Below, piece by piece: positions 8,021 to 18,716 of a DNA stretch of 64,000 nt (position 1 is the first letter of the stretch; each line of letters starts with the position of its first letter). The position numbers and the translations under genes were made by a program. The notes beneath the pieces were generated by a model that was not told the origin of the DNA, did no database searches, and saw only the letters and a program-made list of their open reading frames with translations. Origin of the DNA: Nemertoderma westbladi (Eukaryota; Xenacoelomorpha; Nemertodermatida; Nemertodermatidae); contig JAUCBJ010009145.1 in assembly GCA_032718475.1 (NCBI GenBank), forward strand, positions 1 to 64,000. The letters run 5' to 3'.

Positions 8021-10390
8021 TTACCTTGTTCGGCCCTCGCATTGTCCGCTGACGGCTGTGGGACACTCTCTGCCCCCCCCCCCCTCGCCGCTAACTCTCT
8101 GTTGTGGGGCCCTTGTAGCCCCCCCCCACCCGCTACATTCTACTTCGCTACCTCTCGCCCCGCTACTATATATCTCTCTAGTCGACACATCAACCCTATC
8201 ACAGTCGGGTCTGTTCACCCCCGCCTCTCCCTCTGCTATTGCGTGGCCTTCCAGGCCCTCTACTCCCTGCCTACCAACTACGCGGCCTACCAGGCCCTCT
8301 GCTCCCTGTCTACTAACTACGCGGCCTACCAGGCCCTCTGCTCCCTGCCTACTAACTACGTGGCCTACCAGGCCCTCTGCTCCCTGGTTACGTAGGCCCG
8401 ACGTGTTTACATTAATAGCACCCATATTGGAAACGGAATTAATTTGCTCATTTGAAACAAAATCATTTGTATTATTCTGCGCGACTACGTTATCTGAATT
8501 ATTTTGTAAATTCGGGCTAAGATCATTATTTGAATTATTCGAATTATTCTGTGTAATTGCGTTATTTAAGTTATTTTGTAGGTCCGAATTCGAGTTATTA
8601 TTTTGATTATTTGAATTATTTTGCGTAACTACATCAATATTAGGATTATTTTCTACATTAACACTGGGATTGTTCTGATTTAAATATAGATTACTACCAC
8701 TAGGCAAAGTATTTCCTGTAATAAAGGTTTGATTAGCGTTATCCCATACGGTACTATTAATATCAACAACGTCTACTGTACCATTATTATTACCCCTCCC
8801 GCCCGTACGGTCGCACCAGTTTTGGGTCTGTCGTGCGGTCCCTGTCAGTGGAGTATTAATAAATATATCTACGGCCCTCGGCTCCTCAAAAATACTCGAG
8901 CCGGCCCCGGTTTCAGACGGCGTCGCTTGCACGTATTCCAACTCGTGCTCCCCTCTAATTATATTTCCCGCAAACTCACTCTTCCGTTTCTCTAATTCCT
9001 TGCGCTCTTTTTCACTCTCTGCCACTTTCCCCTCACGCTCCTGGGTGTCCTTGATGGCCGAGTCTGCGGCACTCTTAATGCTCTCCCTTCGTCTCGCCTC
9101 ACGCTCTTTGCGTTCCTTTTCCTTTCTCGTCTCATATTCCTTGCGTTCCTTTTCCCTTTTTGCCTCACATTCCTTGCGTTCCTCTTCCATTCTCGCCTCA
9201 CGCTCCTTGCGTTCTGCCTCACGCTCCTTGCGTTCCTCGTCTTCCCTTGCCTCACGCTCTCTGCGTTCCCTTTCCTCTCTCGCTTCACGCTCCCTACACT
9301 CCCTTTCCTCTATCTCATCATACTCCCTTAGGCTTTTCAAAGCCCTTTCGGCCCTTTCTCCGGTTTCTCTAAGCAATACCGTTTCCCTCTCTAACCGCAC
9401 TCTTCCCTCCTCTAGCCGTTCCTTCATTTCTCTCTGACCTTGCTCTGCCATGCTGAGACGGTATGCGGCTCCTATTTTTCTCACCGCTCTTTCTTTCGCG
9501 GAGGATGTAGCAGACTTATCGGTTACGACGGACTTCCCCCGCCTTCCCGACCTACTAACTTTCTCCCACTTCCCGGAGCTTTCTCCGACCGACGAGGCCG
9601 AATCCTCGGTGTTAACCTCGGATTCGCCCCCTTCGAGTCCCCTCCAACCCACCGGTTTTACTCCCCGGGCATCGATTAAGTATGGCCCTATGTACACTGG
9701 CGCTATACTAGGTCCCATACTCCCACACTCCCATAGTTCAAACAGTTCGCCTGCAATTCCCTTTGCTCTCTCCCCGGCTAGTTCTCTCTGCCCAAAACGT
9801 ATCAGGTAATTTAAGTGTCTATCCGACTCACCTAGTCGCTTTCTCAGTCTCACCTCGTCTATCTTCGCCCCTTCCTTCTTGGCGTCGTTTATCAGCTTCC
9901 GGGTCGCGTTGTAGGCCCGTCGAAGTCGGTCAGAAACCCCGACGTCCTCGTCGCCGACCTCTCCTCCGTCCCTCCGGGTTCGACGTCGTATCGGCGGCTC
10001 CACCGTCGCCGTTCCGGTGGGCCGTCCGTCGCCCTCGGCCTGTAGCTGGCCGGCGACATCGGTACTAATCTCTCCTCCGTCTCTTCGCGTCCGGCGTCGC
10101 ACCGTCGGCCCCACTGATTCGGTGGGCCGCTCGTCGCCCTCGGCCGGTAGCTGGCCGGCGACATCGGCGCGCCGTCCTCCGTCCCGTGTCGACTCATCTC
10201 CTTCTCCCTCCGTCTCGCTCTCTCTCTCTCTTGGCTCGACTTCGGGTTCCAGGCCCTCCTCGTCCTGTGCTTCCGGTTCGCCCGTTATCGATGGCTCCGG
10301 CGTCGTGGGCCTGTATCGTTTGGTCGCGGCCTCACGGATCGTTAGGTCTTCGTCCGGGGTCCGCGTCGGTGTCTCGCCCGATTCACTCAT
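8021..10390 (-). CDS. ORF A: coiled-coil, Asn-rich first protein of the BEL element
   Basis: Intact 789-residue frame starting 115 bases after the 5' LTR, so it is the first gene on the genomic RNA. Residues 1-60 are acidic. About 63-143 hold two copies of a repeat containing RRRTRRDGGE and DVAGQL. About 160-330 look globular. About 350-510 form a strongly charged E/R/K heptad-like region, either coiled coil or single alpha helix. About 560-645 are Asn-rich (QNNSNNQNNNSNS) and prion-like. About 664-716 are four 13-residue repeats (RQGAEGLVGRVVS type). I recognise no known domain. Its place suggests a structural or assembly protein, or an N-terminal Gag extension. Elements 2 and 3 are cut before this region, so conservation cannot be judged here. 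Confidence 0.7.
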   Translation of the reverse strand: MSESGETPTRTPDEDLTIREAATKRYRPTTPEPSITGEPEAQDEEGLEPEVEPRERESETEGEGDESTRDGGRRADVAGQLPAEGDERPTESVGPTVRRRTRRDGGEISTDVAGQLQAEGDGRPTGTATVEPPIRRRTRRDGGEVGDEDVGVSDRLRRAYNATRKLINDAKKEGAKIDEVRLRKRLGESDRHLNYLIRFGQRELAGERAKGIAGELFELWECGSMGPSIAPVYIGPYLIDARGVKPVGWRGLEGGESEVNTEDSASSVGESSGKWEKVSRSGRRGKSVVTDKSATSSAKERAVRKIGAAYRLSMAEQGQREMKERLEEGRVRLERETVLLRETGERAERALKSLREYDEIEERECREREAREERERREREAREDEERKEREAERKEREARMEEERKECEAKREKERKEYETRKEKERKEREARRRESIKSAADSAIKDTQEREGKVAESEKERKELEKRKSEFAGNIIRGEHELEYVQATPSETGAGSSIFEEPRAVDIFINTPLTGTARQTQNWCDRTGGRGNNNGTVDVVDINSTVWDNANQTFITGNTLPSGSNLYLNQNNPSVNVENNPNIDVVTQNNSNNQNNNSNSDLQNNLNNAITQNNSNNSNNDLSPNLQNNSDNVVAQNNTNDFVSNEQINSVSNMGAINVNTSGLRNQGAEGLVGHVVSRQGAEGLVGRVVSRQGAEGLVGRVVGRQGVEGLEGHAIAEGEAGVNRPDCDRVDVSTREIYSSGARGSEVECSGWGGATRAPQQRVSGEGGGGRECPTAVSGQCEGRTR
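8241..8396. repeat. 39-bp coding tandem repeat, 4 copies, within ORF A
   Basis: Four copies of a 39-bp unit around GGCCCTCTGCTCCCTG, with start points 8254, 8293, 8332 and 8371. The period is a multiple of three, so it encodes four 13-residue repeats without breaking the frame. Confidence 0.85.
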
Positions 10391-10505
10391 CTCGTTTGTG
10401 GCTGATGATTCGGCTAACTAGGTTGCAGTTCTTAGAGTTTAACTAGGGCGGCAGCTCGGTTTTAGTTACTGAGTTTAGCTGGGGAAGCAACACCGTTTTA
10501 GTTAC
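10391..10505 (-). other. 5' leader of BEL element 1
   Basis: Untranslated leader between 5' LTR and ORF A. It contains two copies of GTTTTAGTTACTG, one abutting the LTR. I could not match the bases next to the LTR to a tRNA 3' end, so no primer binding site is called. Confidence 0.5.
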
Positions 10506-11043
10506 TGTGACGGGATCCAGGAGGGATCCCGATTTATCCGATGTGGTATTTAGTCCACGCGTCCCCGCCGTGTATAAGAGTGAAATAAAGATAATTGAGT
10601 TCTGAAGTTCGGTGTATAATAATAGGTTATAGGATATAGATATATGGTGAATTATACGGTAGGCGGGATACGGTAACTAAAGTCCCGTGATCCCCTAACT
10701 AAACTAATTGGCTGTACCCTACGCTAGCACTGCTGCACTGAGATAACTGAATCACTGATTAATAGGTTATTGGTTATATTGCACGGTGGCCTTACTGCTA
10801 CTCAATCGATGCCATTCCCCCCTCTGATTGGTTAATACCCTTGTTGGCGCCCCGTGGAGTATTCCCGTTCACTCCACCTGTTCTCCTTGGGTTAGGGGTT
10901 TGGCCCCTGACCCTCTATTGTGTGCTTCCTTCCCACTCTCATTGGGATGGCACGAGTTGGTTAATTGCCCAATCTCGTGGCTCCCAATATTGCTTATCGG
11001 CTAATAACTTTATGGGGTGTTGGCGGGATTGAATAAGCTAACA
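10506..11043 (-). repeat. 5' LTR of BEL element 1
   Basis: 538 bp from TGTGACGGGATCC to GGATAAGCTAACA-like end (TGAATAAGCTAACA is seen), so TG...CA. It aligns over its length with the LTR of element 2 (42806-43370): shared ends, shared CGCCGTGT region, shared CCTATTGTGTG and CAATATTGCTTA blocks. The right side abuts LINE sequence at 11044. Confidence 0.85.
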
Positions 11044-11525
11044 GTCACCGAGAATTAATCGGAAACTTAAGGTCCGATTATTTAGAGCAGCAGTAGTTCC
11101 AGTACTCCTCTACGGGAGTCCATGCTGGGCTCTAACTGCTGAGGACACCAAATCTCTGGATGGCACATTCACAAGAATGCTACGCTGGGTTCATTGTGTC
11201 AAGTACAATGCACACATCTCCAACCAGACACTATATAACATTGGAGGTGTCTCATTGGTTCCCCCAAGCTTGACACTAGAACAAAATCGCCTCCGCTTTG
11301 CAGGACATTGCTTTCGCCGTGAGGACCAGCCAGTGCATAATCTTGTACTTTGGCAGCCTCATGGAGTGAATAAGCATGGTGGACAGCCAATGACTTTCTT
11401 GAGACGCATATTAAAGGACACTGGCCTTGAAGATGCGGATGATCTAGCAAATGTCATGGATGATAGGGAGTTGTGGCGGCGTAATTTTGTTGACAAGCCG
11501 GCACAGCATTCTTAAAATTGCCGAT
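11044..11525 (+). pseudogene. 3' end of a LINE reverse-transcriptase gene (fragment)
   Basis: Open frame of about 157 codons ending at 11515, matching the last third of the LINE ORF at 16304-17686 almost residue for residue (RKLKVRLFRAAVVPVLLYGS, LRFAGHCFRREDQPVHNLVL). It lacks the RT catalytic core, which would be left of the BEL insertion. It ends in GCCGATCC plus (TAG)n, the same 3' end as the other copies. A few residues differ (DDREL for GDREL, RRNF for RCNF), so it is an independent, slightly older copy. Confidence 0.85.
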
Positions 11526-11527
11526 CC

Positions 11528-11637
<110 letters not shown>

Positions 11638-13622
11638 ATCAATATACATTGCAAGTCAAACTGAACCTTCTTATTTTATGACACTGCTTCCCGGGTCTAC
11701 TACATATCCTCACAGGTGCTTCACGTGGCCAGCCTCGTATTCGAATCTCAAATATTTTATTTTCATACACTATTTATTCTTGACAGTTTACATGGTTGCC
11801 TAGCATTGTTTACTGTGTCTAATTACAAGGTTTGTTGTATTCCAATTATTACCATTCATCGTATTCCATTAGTTGCAACACATGTTACTGCCTCACAAAG
11901 CATTGAGGCTCGATCATCGCTCTGATTGGCTGTTGCCTGTGTTCAGTGTATGATGTATCTTTGTATATAAGGCTTTATGCAAAATTACAATTAACATTAA
12001 TTTCTAGGAAGTAAGCTAAAAACCTTAAAATCTAGGAAATTATATAATATCGCAGAAAAATAAGATGAATAATCATAATATACCAGCGCGCGGTATACCA
12101 AGTATACCAATCTGCCTTGCCTATGTAGGCAGTTAGGCCCTTCCAGCGTATGTGACTGTCAATATGCAATAATGGTAAAGACAGTACAGCAGTATCAGAT
12201 CATGCTGCATTGCTGCACTGATAATTATATAAAATCGATGCATAATAATATTTCGCTGGCGACTTCACCTATCAGCCCTTATGAATTAGCTACCACCCTA
12301 CCATAAGGACCACTGGACTACGAGGTTAACCATCCAGGCGCTGTAAAAGCTTTTGCGGACATAACAAGTCATTTTCCCCCGCAATGTACCGTGTAGGTGC
12401 TTTAGCGGACATAACAAGTCATTTTTGCCGCAATGCGCCTAATACTCTAAAAAGATTGTAGCTCAGATGACGAAATCTGTCAGCTGATTTTCTGTAAACG
12501 TGTAACCTCTTTGTCTGCTCAGCCAATCAGAGCGATTTTCATTTTATTTCGTACAGAGGCCTACGGAAAACTGAAAGGCATTACGGTCTTTGTTTACCTT
12601 TTTCTGAGCCTAAGAACCGGCTTGGAATTCTTCTGTCACTTCTGTTGTGGAAGTTACAGACTTTGGCCTAAGAAGCATCTGATGGCTTTAATTACAAGAA
12701 CGTAAATCTATTATCATAACACACCGCATACATAACATACCGATCACCAAGCCTGATGCACTACATCGTGGACTGACTGACTTTCCACCGCATTGTTTTA
12801 CTTCTGTTTACTGTCTGTTATTAATTGTTGTATATTGTTGGATATGTTGTTATATTTGGAGAATACCGATAAATCATCATAAAACCCCCAATCGTCTTGA
12901 TTACTGAAGGTAAGAGGACAGTTTACCGGTAGCAACTGCGACTTAAATTATATTGGTTTGTGTGAATTAAATGCTATTTCATAATCCCTACAAGTGTCAG
13001 TTGCGATCTTCTTTATATATGATCAAAATCAGTGACGGTCGGCAGATCTGTGTGAAGTAGTGTGAAATCGTGTGAAGTAGTGTGATTGATAATAAAGCAT
13101 CTCCTAAAGAATGCGCTATTTACGAAACTCAGTAGCCATCTAGTTGTGATTAGTATAAGTCATAACTCTGTTTTATACTTAAAGCGCCACGTCCTAAAGG
13201 AACTGTTAATATTTCCCGAAAGTGAATAATATTTGTCAGAGATTATATAGTGACGATCAATCGAATAATACAGTAGGTCTGCACCGCAATAAAGTCAAAG
13301 CACCCGAATCCAGTCTCCCTTAACCGTGGGTGAATGATCGCGCACAGACTGGCTTCGGCAGATGTAACTTCAGTACATTAAATAATTAGTCTAGGCTAAA
13401 GTCGATTAATAAACAAGAAGACAACTAAAATTGGCAGGTTTAAAAGGTCTAAAGGTCTAAAAGCGCGAACAGACGCCTACAGCTTATCCTTTGTGATTTT
13501 TTGAAACGAAATTTACTAAAGTTAAAAAAATTAAATTAATTTTTTTCTATTTATTGTTGAGGTTTTTTACTGTGGTAGAATTCCGCCATATTTATTTAGA
13601 AAAATATAAAAAGCAGGATTTT
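11638..13622. other. About 2 kb without a recognisable gene
   Basis: AT-rich, with only short frames of random appearance. Two things stand out: an imperfect direct duplication of about 52 bp at 12340-12445 (GCGGACATAACAAGTCATTTT in both arms) and a small GTGTGAAGTAGTGTGA repeat near 13050-13085. Nothing else is supported. Confidence 0.6.
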
Positions 13623-13623
13623 T

Positions 13624-13828
13624 TGGATGTCTAAAAACTAATTTACGGACGTCCAAAAACTAATTTATGGACGTCCAAAAACTAATTTATGGACGTCCAA
13701 AAATTAATTTACGGACATCCAAAAATTAATTTATGGACATCCAAAAATTAATTTATGGACGTCTAAAAACTAATTTATGGACGTCCGAAAATTAATTTAT
13801 TGACGTCCAAAATTATTTTATTGTCTTC
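13624..13828. repeat. 22-bp minisatellite, about 9 copies
   Basis: Tandem unit of the form AATTTATGGACGTCCAAAAACT with point variants (ACGG, ACATCC, AAATT). Each copy contains the 8-bp palindrome GGACGTCC or a variant of it. Confidence 0.9.
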
Positions 13829-13984
13829 TAAAAATTATTGGAGGGAATTTCAAAGTAGTAAGACAGTTAGTCATATTGCAGTAGATACCTTTTACAATTT
13901 ATTCAATACCCTAAAAATTTCAGTTCAGGAGAGGTGCTGGTACCTTGGTACCTGGTACAGGTATTTTATTATTATTGATGTGAA

Positions 13985-15290
13985 ATGTCTGACATTAGTG
14001 ACATTGAGTCGTTTATTGTAGAATCATTTTGGAATAACTTGCCCTACCAAAACATTATTGAAATATTAAAAGTAAAATATGAAACTGACATTTCCATGAG
14101 AACATTTTGAGCGTTATTTATAGGATTTGAATTTGTCTCGAGTTTCACATTTTAGTCTGGTGGAATATGCAGAAGTTATTACTAGAATTATTAAAATTTT
14201 TCAAGATCAACCTGAATGTGGTTACCGCCAAATTCAAAATAAAATTTTAGCGAAATGTAGTATCTTTTTATCAAAAGAAGAGGTTCGGAAATGTTAGCTG
14301 TATTTAAATCCCAGTTCTTTAGAGAGGAAGCAGTCCGTTGGACATCCACGAATTTATAGGAATAAAGGTCCCAATTATACGTGGCATTGCGATGGCTGGG
14401 ATGAGATGAAGCCGTATGGTATTTCTGTGCACGTTTGTGTACAGTAGACGGATATTCCCGATACGTGGCATTGCGATGGCTGGGATGAGATGAAGCCGTA
14501 TGGTATTTCTGTGCACGTTTGTGTACAGTAGACGGATATTCCCGATACGTGGCATTGCGATGGCTGGGATGAGATGAAGCCGTATGGTATTTCTGTGCAC
14601 GTTTGTGTACAGTAGACGGATATTCCCGATACGTGGCATTGCGATGGCTGGGATGAGATGAAGCCGTATGGTATTTCTGTGCACGTTTGTGTACAGTAGA
14701 CGGATATTCCCGAAAGCTTCTCTCGTTGGAAGCTGTTATAGAATAAGCTAAATTTATAAATTATCACCCTCGCAAATATTGTGTTACTGTATGTAGTGCG
14801 TACAGTACGGAAAGGGAATTTTGGGTTTTTAGTTTTATATATAAATACTGTATGCGTTGCGATTTACCCGTTTTATCGGTACTACAAGTTAGTTGTCATG
14901 TTGTAATCAGTTGTCACGGTTTATGATATAGTTTTGATTCACTGACTGTATTCAATTTTAATTGTATGTTTAAACTAGAATTATTATAACAAGTAACAGA
15001 CTGACGGAGAAACTTTCCTTTCCTTTACCCTAACCCAATGGAATAGAACCAAATCCACAACAAAACCATCACTTAGTAACAAAGAACCATTTGTTATCGG
15101 CCATTATTACATTGAGTGTATCAAACAACTAGGTGGATTTCCTAGATGACTGCGGACCGATCGAGGTACAGAAATTGTTATATTGGAATCTATGCAGTTA
15201 TTGTTGTCAATGCGCGAAAACTGTGATGGTAATTCTCAGCCAAATATTTTTGATTTACACCGGTTTTTTGGTGTTAGCAAGTGTATGGAA
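13985..15290 (+). pseudogene. Decayed integrase-core gene (HTH plus DDE, WHxDG type)
   Basis: Broken gene read by eye in the plus strand. From the ATG at 13985 comes an N-terminal HTH-like part (NLPYQNIIEILKVKYETDIS), then after a frameshift a segment with CGYRQIQNKIL and a stop near 14296. Next is the catalytic segment YTWHCDGWDEMKPYG with the first Asp. After the repeats at 14379-14714 the frame resumes as VDGYSRKLLSLEAV. About 330 unrelated bases (14755-15085) follow, then SNKEPFVIGHYYIECIKQLG and RTDRGTEIV with the second Asp. This is the integrase-like protein family widespread in aquatic animals. At least three stops or frameshifts make it dead. It runs up to the start of the X-unit array. 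Confidence 0.75.
14379..14714. repeat. 84-bp tandem repeat, 4 copies, inside the integrase relic
   Basis: Four essentially identical 84-bp units, with equivalent points at 14381, 14465, 14549 and 14633. Each encodes WHCDGWDEMKPYGISVHVCV and the start of VDGYSR. 84 is 28 codons. The junctions are exact, so the expansion is recent. Confidence 0.95.
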
Positions 15291-15334
15291 TTCATATAAA
15301 TTGATTTAGAAATTTCAAACTTGTTTTTTTTCGG

Positions 15335-15908
15335 CAAATGAGTAATTGTTGTATAAAAACATCTGTTTTCAGCGGTTGTCATAGTAACTGTAAAATAGAA
15401 CAATCAAATTCGGACGCAGAATAAGTCATATAATGGGGGTAGGGGTTGTGTCCAAGTCATAACACAATAACCTTAGGCTTCAAATGTAACATTTTATAAA
15501 TTTTAACACCTGTTTAGCCCGGTTGCCAAGGTAACTGGATTTTATATTTAATCTCAATCGGCTCTGCTGTGGACCTTATAGTTGAATTTAGAAACTCCAA
15601 GTTTATATCTATTATAGTTTTCCTATAAATAGAGTTATAAATATTGACTTGAAATACATAGACTTTTTTTGAAGTCCGTTTCCATGGAAACCAGATTTTT
15701 CCTGGATATGAGACCCATCCTAAAAGATGCGCTTCGACGAGTAGTATATACATGCAAAATGTCAGGGTACATTTAAAGGCTAGTTTTTTCTGGAATCAAA
15801 AAAAACCAAATCTGCCTCACACAAGTAAAATAGCCCACTATGAATACACCATCTCAGCTAAGGAAAATATTTCTTAGCGAAAGTAGTTGATTTTCCTTAG
15901 CTTCGTGG
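15335..15908 (+). repeat. X-unit 0, 5'-truncated
   Basis: Begins in the second half of a unit (AAATGAGTAATTGTTGTATAAAAACATC) next to the integrase relic and ends at the standard TTCGTGG terminus. Bases 15909-15996 are a fragment of monomer A from another copy. Confidence 0.8.
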
Positions 15909-16260
15909 AAAAGATCTAGTCCAGATTGAGGTTCCGATAACACATATACCGAGTTTCAGAAAATATTGTAGTTTATGTCCAAATTACCGATTTTCTACTA
16001 GAAAGGCATTTCCTAAAGGAAATGCAACCACGAAGCTAAGGAAAATTAAACAAACCGCCACACTTTGGTTCGTTGCTTAGCCTAGTTTAGTAGCATTTGA
16101 CAATAAATAACTTCTACTCCCATGGAAACTAGAGTTCTATGGAACTGTTGGTTCATCCTTTGAAAAAAGATTCAGTACAGATTGTGGTTCAGATAACACA
16201 TATACAAAGTTTCAGAAAATATTGTAGTTTATGTCCAAATTACCGATTTTCTATCAAAAT

Positions 16261-17686
16261 ACTACTACTACTAGGATCGGCATGCTGCATTGCAGCTGCA
16301 TTTTTAAGAATGCTGTGCCGGCTTGTCAACAAAATTGCACCGCCACAACTCCCTATCACCCATGACATTTGCTAGATCATCCGCATCTTTAAGGCCAGTG
16401 TCCTTTAAGATGCGTCTCAAGAAAGTCATGGGCTGTCCACCATGCTTATTCACTCCATGAGGCTGCCAAAGTACAAGATTATGCACTGGCTGGTCCTCAC
16501 GGCGAAAGCAATGTCCTGCAAAGCGGAGGCGATTTTGTTCTAGTGTCAAGCTTGGGGGAACCAATGAGACACCTCCAATGTTATATAGTGTCTGGTTGGA
16601 GATGTGTGCATTGTACTTGACACAATGAACCCGGCGTAGCATTTTTGTGAATGTGCCATCCAGAGATTTGGTGTCCTCAGCAGTTAGAGCCCAGCATGGA
16701 CTCCCGTAGAGGAGTACTGGAACTACTGCTGCTCTAAATAATCGGACCTTAAGTTTCCGATTAATTCTCGGTGACTTCCAAATCCTGGAAAGCCTATTCA
16801 AGGCTGCCCATGCCTTTCCCTTACGTATTCGAAGGTCCTCACCTGACTTCCGGATCCATGATCCCAGGTAACAGAAGTCGTCCACATGCTCAAGCATACC
16901 ATCCTTTGAGCTTATGCTCATCCGATCAGAGACTTGCTGATGACTTTCAAAGTTAACGGTCAGAATTTTGGTCTTTCTGGAGTTAATAAAAAGACCAACA
17001 CTAGAAGCAGCATGTTCTAATGAGCTGAGGAGCCGTTGGGCTCCGTCTAATGATTCTGAGAGTACTCCTAAGTCATCAGCAAAGTCTAGATCAGTTAGGT
17101 ACTTGGTAGGATTTCCTCGACTTCTGGAGCCAGTAGGTGGAGTTATCATCACCCCATCATCATTATGATGATCTAAGGACATGCGTAGAACATAGTCAAC
17201 CACAATAATGAACAAGAATGGTGCAAGTGTGTCTCCTTGGAGGACGCCCCATAACACTTCAAATGGTTCTGTGTCACCATCAACAGTAGACACAAATGTT
17301 GTCGAACCATCGTATACTGATCTGATTGCTGCAATAATTTCATCAGGAATCCCATATAATGAAAGTATGCTGAACATACGTGAGCGAGAGACTGAATCAA
17401 AGGCCTTGAAGAAGTCAACAAAGATAACAGCCAGATGCCTGTCTTTCTTTTTTGATAATTCTTCAATTATCCTTCTAAGTGCCAAAATGGGCTCCATGGT
17501 CCCACGACCTTTACGGAACCCATTCTGATTTCCACGGAGCAGTCTCTCAATGGGATCCCTGATGCGATTTAATAGAATCCTATTGTATAGCTTTGCAGCA
17601 ATCGAGATCAATGAGATTCCCCGAAAAGAACCATAGAGTGTTAGGTTGCCCTTCTTGGGAACTGGCACCAACTTATTTGGCACCAA
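16261..17686 (-). mobile_element. LINE copy 1, 5'-truncated
   Basis: 1426 bp insertion with a 10-bp target site duplication (CTATCAAAAT), a 3' tail of TAG triplets on the minus strand, and an abrupt 5' end inside the RT frame. It includes the RT ORF and about 40 bp of 3' UTR. The upstream endonuclease region is missing. Confidence 0.9.
16304..17686 (-). CDS. LINE reverse transcriptase, 5'-truncated but open (copy 1)
   Basis: 460 codons without a stop. There is no proper ATG at the left end because the element is truncated; the frame simply begins at the insertion boundary. RT landmarks are visible in order: NQNGFRKGRGTMEPI, motif A VIFVDFFKAFDSV, motif B LQGDTLAPFLF, motif C LDFADDLGVLS with the catalytic Asp pair, then a thumb region and a C-terminal LRFAGHCFRREDQPVH segment common in animal LINEs. 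It lacks the endonuclease and any ORF1, so it cannot retrotranspose alone. I cannot place the clade from this sequence. Copies 2 and 3 differ at only a few residues and were spread by segmental duplication rather than retrotransposition. Confidence 0.88.
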   Translation of the reverse strand: MVPNKLVPVPKKGNLTLYGSFRGISLISIAAKLYNRILLNRIRDPIERLLRGNQNGFRKGRGTMEPILALRRIIEELSKKKDRHLAVIFVDFFKAFDSVSRSRMFSILSLYGIPDEIIAAIRSVYDGSTTFVSTVDGDTEPFEVLWGVLQGDTLAPFLFIIVVDYVLRMSLDHHNDDGVMITPPTGSRSRGNPTKYLTDLDFADDLGVLSESLDGAQRLLSSLEHAASSVGLFINSRKTKILTVNFESHQQVSDRMSISSKDGMLEHVDDFCYLGSWIRKSGEDLRIRKGKAWAALNRLSRIWKSPRINRKLKVRLFRAAVVPVLLYGSPCWALTAEDTKSLDGTFTKMLRRVHCVKYNAHISNQTLYNIGGVSLVPPSLTLEQNRLRFAGHCFRREDQPVHNLVLWQPHGVNKHGGQPMTFLRRILKDTGLKDADDLANVMGDRELWRCNFVDKPAQHS

Positions 17687-18716
17687 CTATCAAAATGCAT
17701 CTGTTTGTAGTGGTTGTCATGGAAACTGAAAAATAGAACAATGTAATTCGGATGCAGAATAAGTCATATAGTGGGGGTAGGTGTTGGTCCCAAGTCTTAA
17801 TAGTATTAACTTGTGCTTCAAATTATCATTTTATAAATTTTAACATCTGTTTAGTCTTGTTGCTATGGTGACTGGAATTTCTAATTAACCTCGAACGGCT
17901 TGGATATGGACCTTATAGTTGAGTTGAGAAACCCCAAGTTTATATCTATTGCGGTTTTTCTACAAATAGAGTTATGAATATAGACTTGAATGATATAATC
18001 TGTAATAAACTCCAGTTACCACGGTAACTAGATATTTCTGAAATGTTTTGAGTTTCACTAAAAGTTCCAACTAGTGGTCCGGATAACACATACCCAGTTT
18101 CGTAAAATTTTATCGCGAAGTCTATGTCCAAATGAGTAATTTTTGTATAAAAACATCTGTTTTCAGCGGTTGTCAGGGTAACTGCAAACTAAAACAATGA
18201 AATTTGGACGCAGAATAAGTTATATAGTGGGGGTAGGGGTTGGTCCCAAGTCATAACACCTTAACCTTAGGCTTCAAATTAACATTTTATAAATTTTAAC
18301 ATCTGTTTAGCCCTGTTGTCAAGGTAACTGGATTTTCTATTGAACCTCAATCGGCTCTGCTATGGACCTTATAGTTGAGTTGAGAAACCCCAAGTTTATA
18401 TGTATTATAGTTTTCCTACAAATAGAGTTATAAATATTGACTTGAAATACATAGACTTTTTTCTCAGTCCGTTGCCATGGAAACCAGATTTTTCCTGGAT
18501 ATGAGACCCATCCCACACGACGCGCCTTGATGAGTAGTATATACATGCAAAATTTCAGGGTACTTTTAAAGGCTAGTTTTTTCCCCGACCAAAAAAAACC
18601 AAATCTGCCTCACACAAGTAAAATAGCCCACTATGAATAGACCATCTCAGCTAAGGAAAATCTTTCTTAGCGAAAGTAGTTGATTTTCCTTAACTTCGTG
18701 GATTTCTTCTAGAGAT

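Larger units (their letters stand above)
1..11043 (-). mobile_element. BEL/Pao LTR retrotransposon, element 1, non-autonomous derivative
   Basis: Reading on the minus strand the order is 5' LTR (10506-11043), short leader, ORF A, ORF B (Gag plus aspartic protease), hairpin/AATAAA block, minisatellite, ORF C (three CCHC knuckles), 3' UTR. The 3' LTR would lie left of base 1. Assignment to BEL/Pao rests on the Gag region (DUF1759-like) and protease (DUF1758-like) of ORF B, near-identical to element 2 at 42.8-53.6 kb, which does encode RT, RNase H and integrase. Element 1 has no trace of those enzymes except a short match to the integrase end near 4434-4460, so it must borrow them in trans if it moves. 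All three frames are open, which suggests recent activity or selection. The LTR abuts LINE sequence at 11044, so the element apparently inserted into a LINE. Confidence 0.85.
15997..18701 (+). repeat. X-unit 1, interrupted by LINE copy 1
   Basis: Full ends. The LINE at 16261-17686 sits at the monomer A/B boundary, flanked by the 10-base duplication CTATCAAAAT (16251-16260 and 17687-17696). Confidence 0.85.

Noticed and set aside
10845-10862. TGGCGCCCCGTGG resembling a retroviral primer binding site
   Set aside because: It lies inside the LTR and in the wrong orientation for this element; the true site should directly follow the LTR at 10505.
11700-11760. ATTCGAATC as a tRNA or SINE B-box
   Set aside because: No matching A-box at the right distance and no tRNA-like fold could be drawn.
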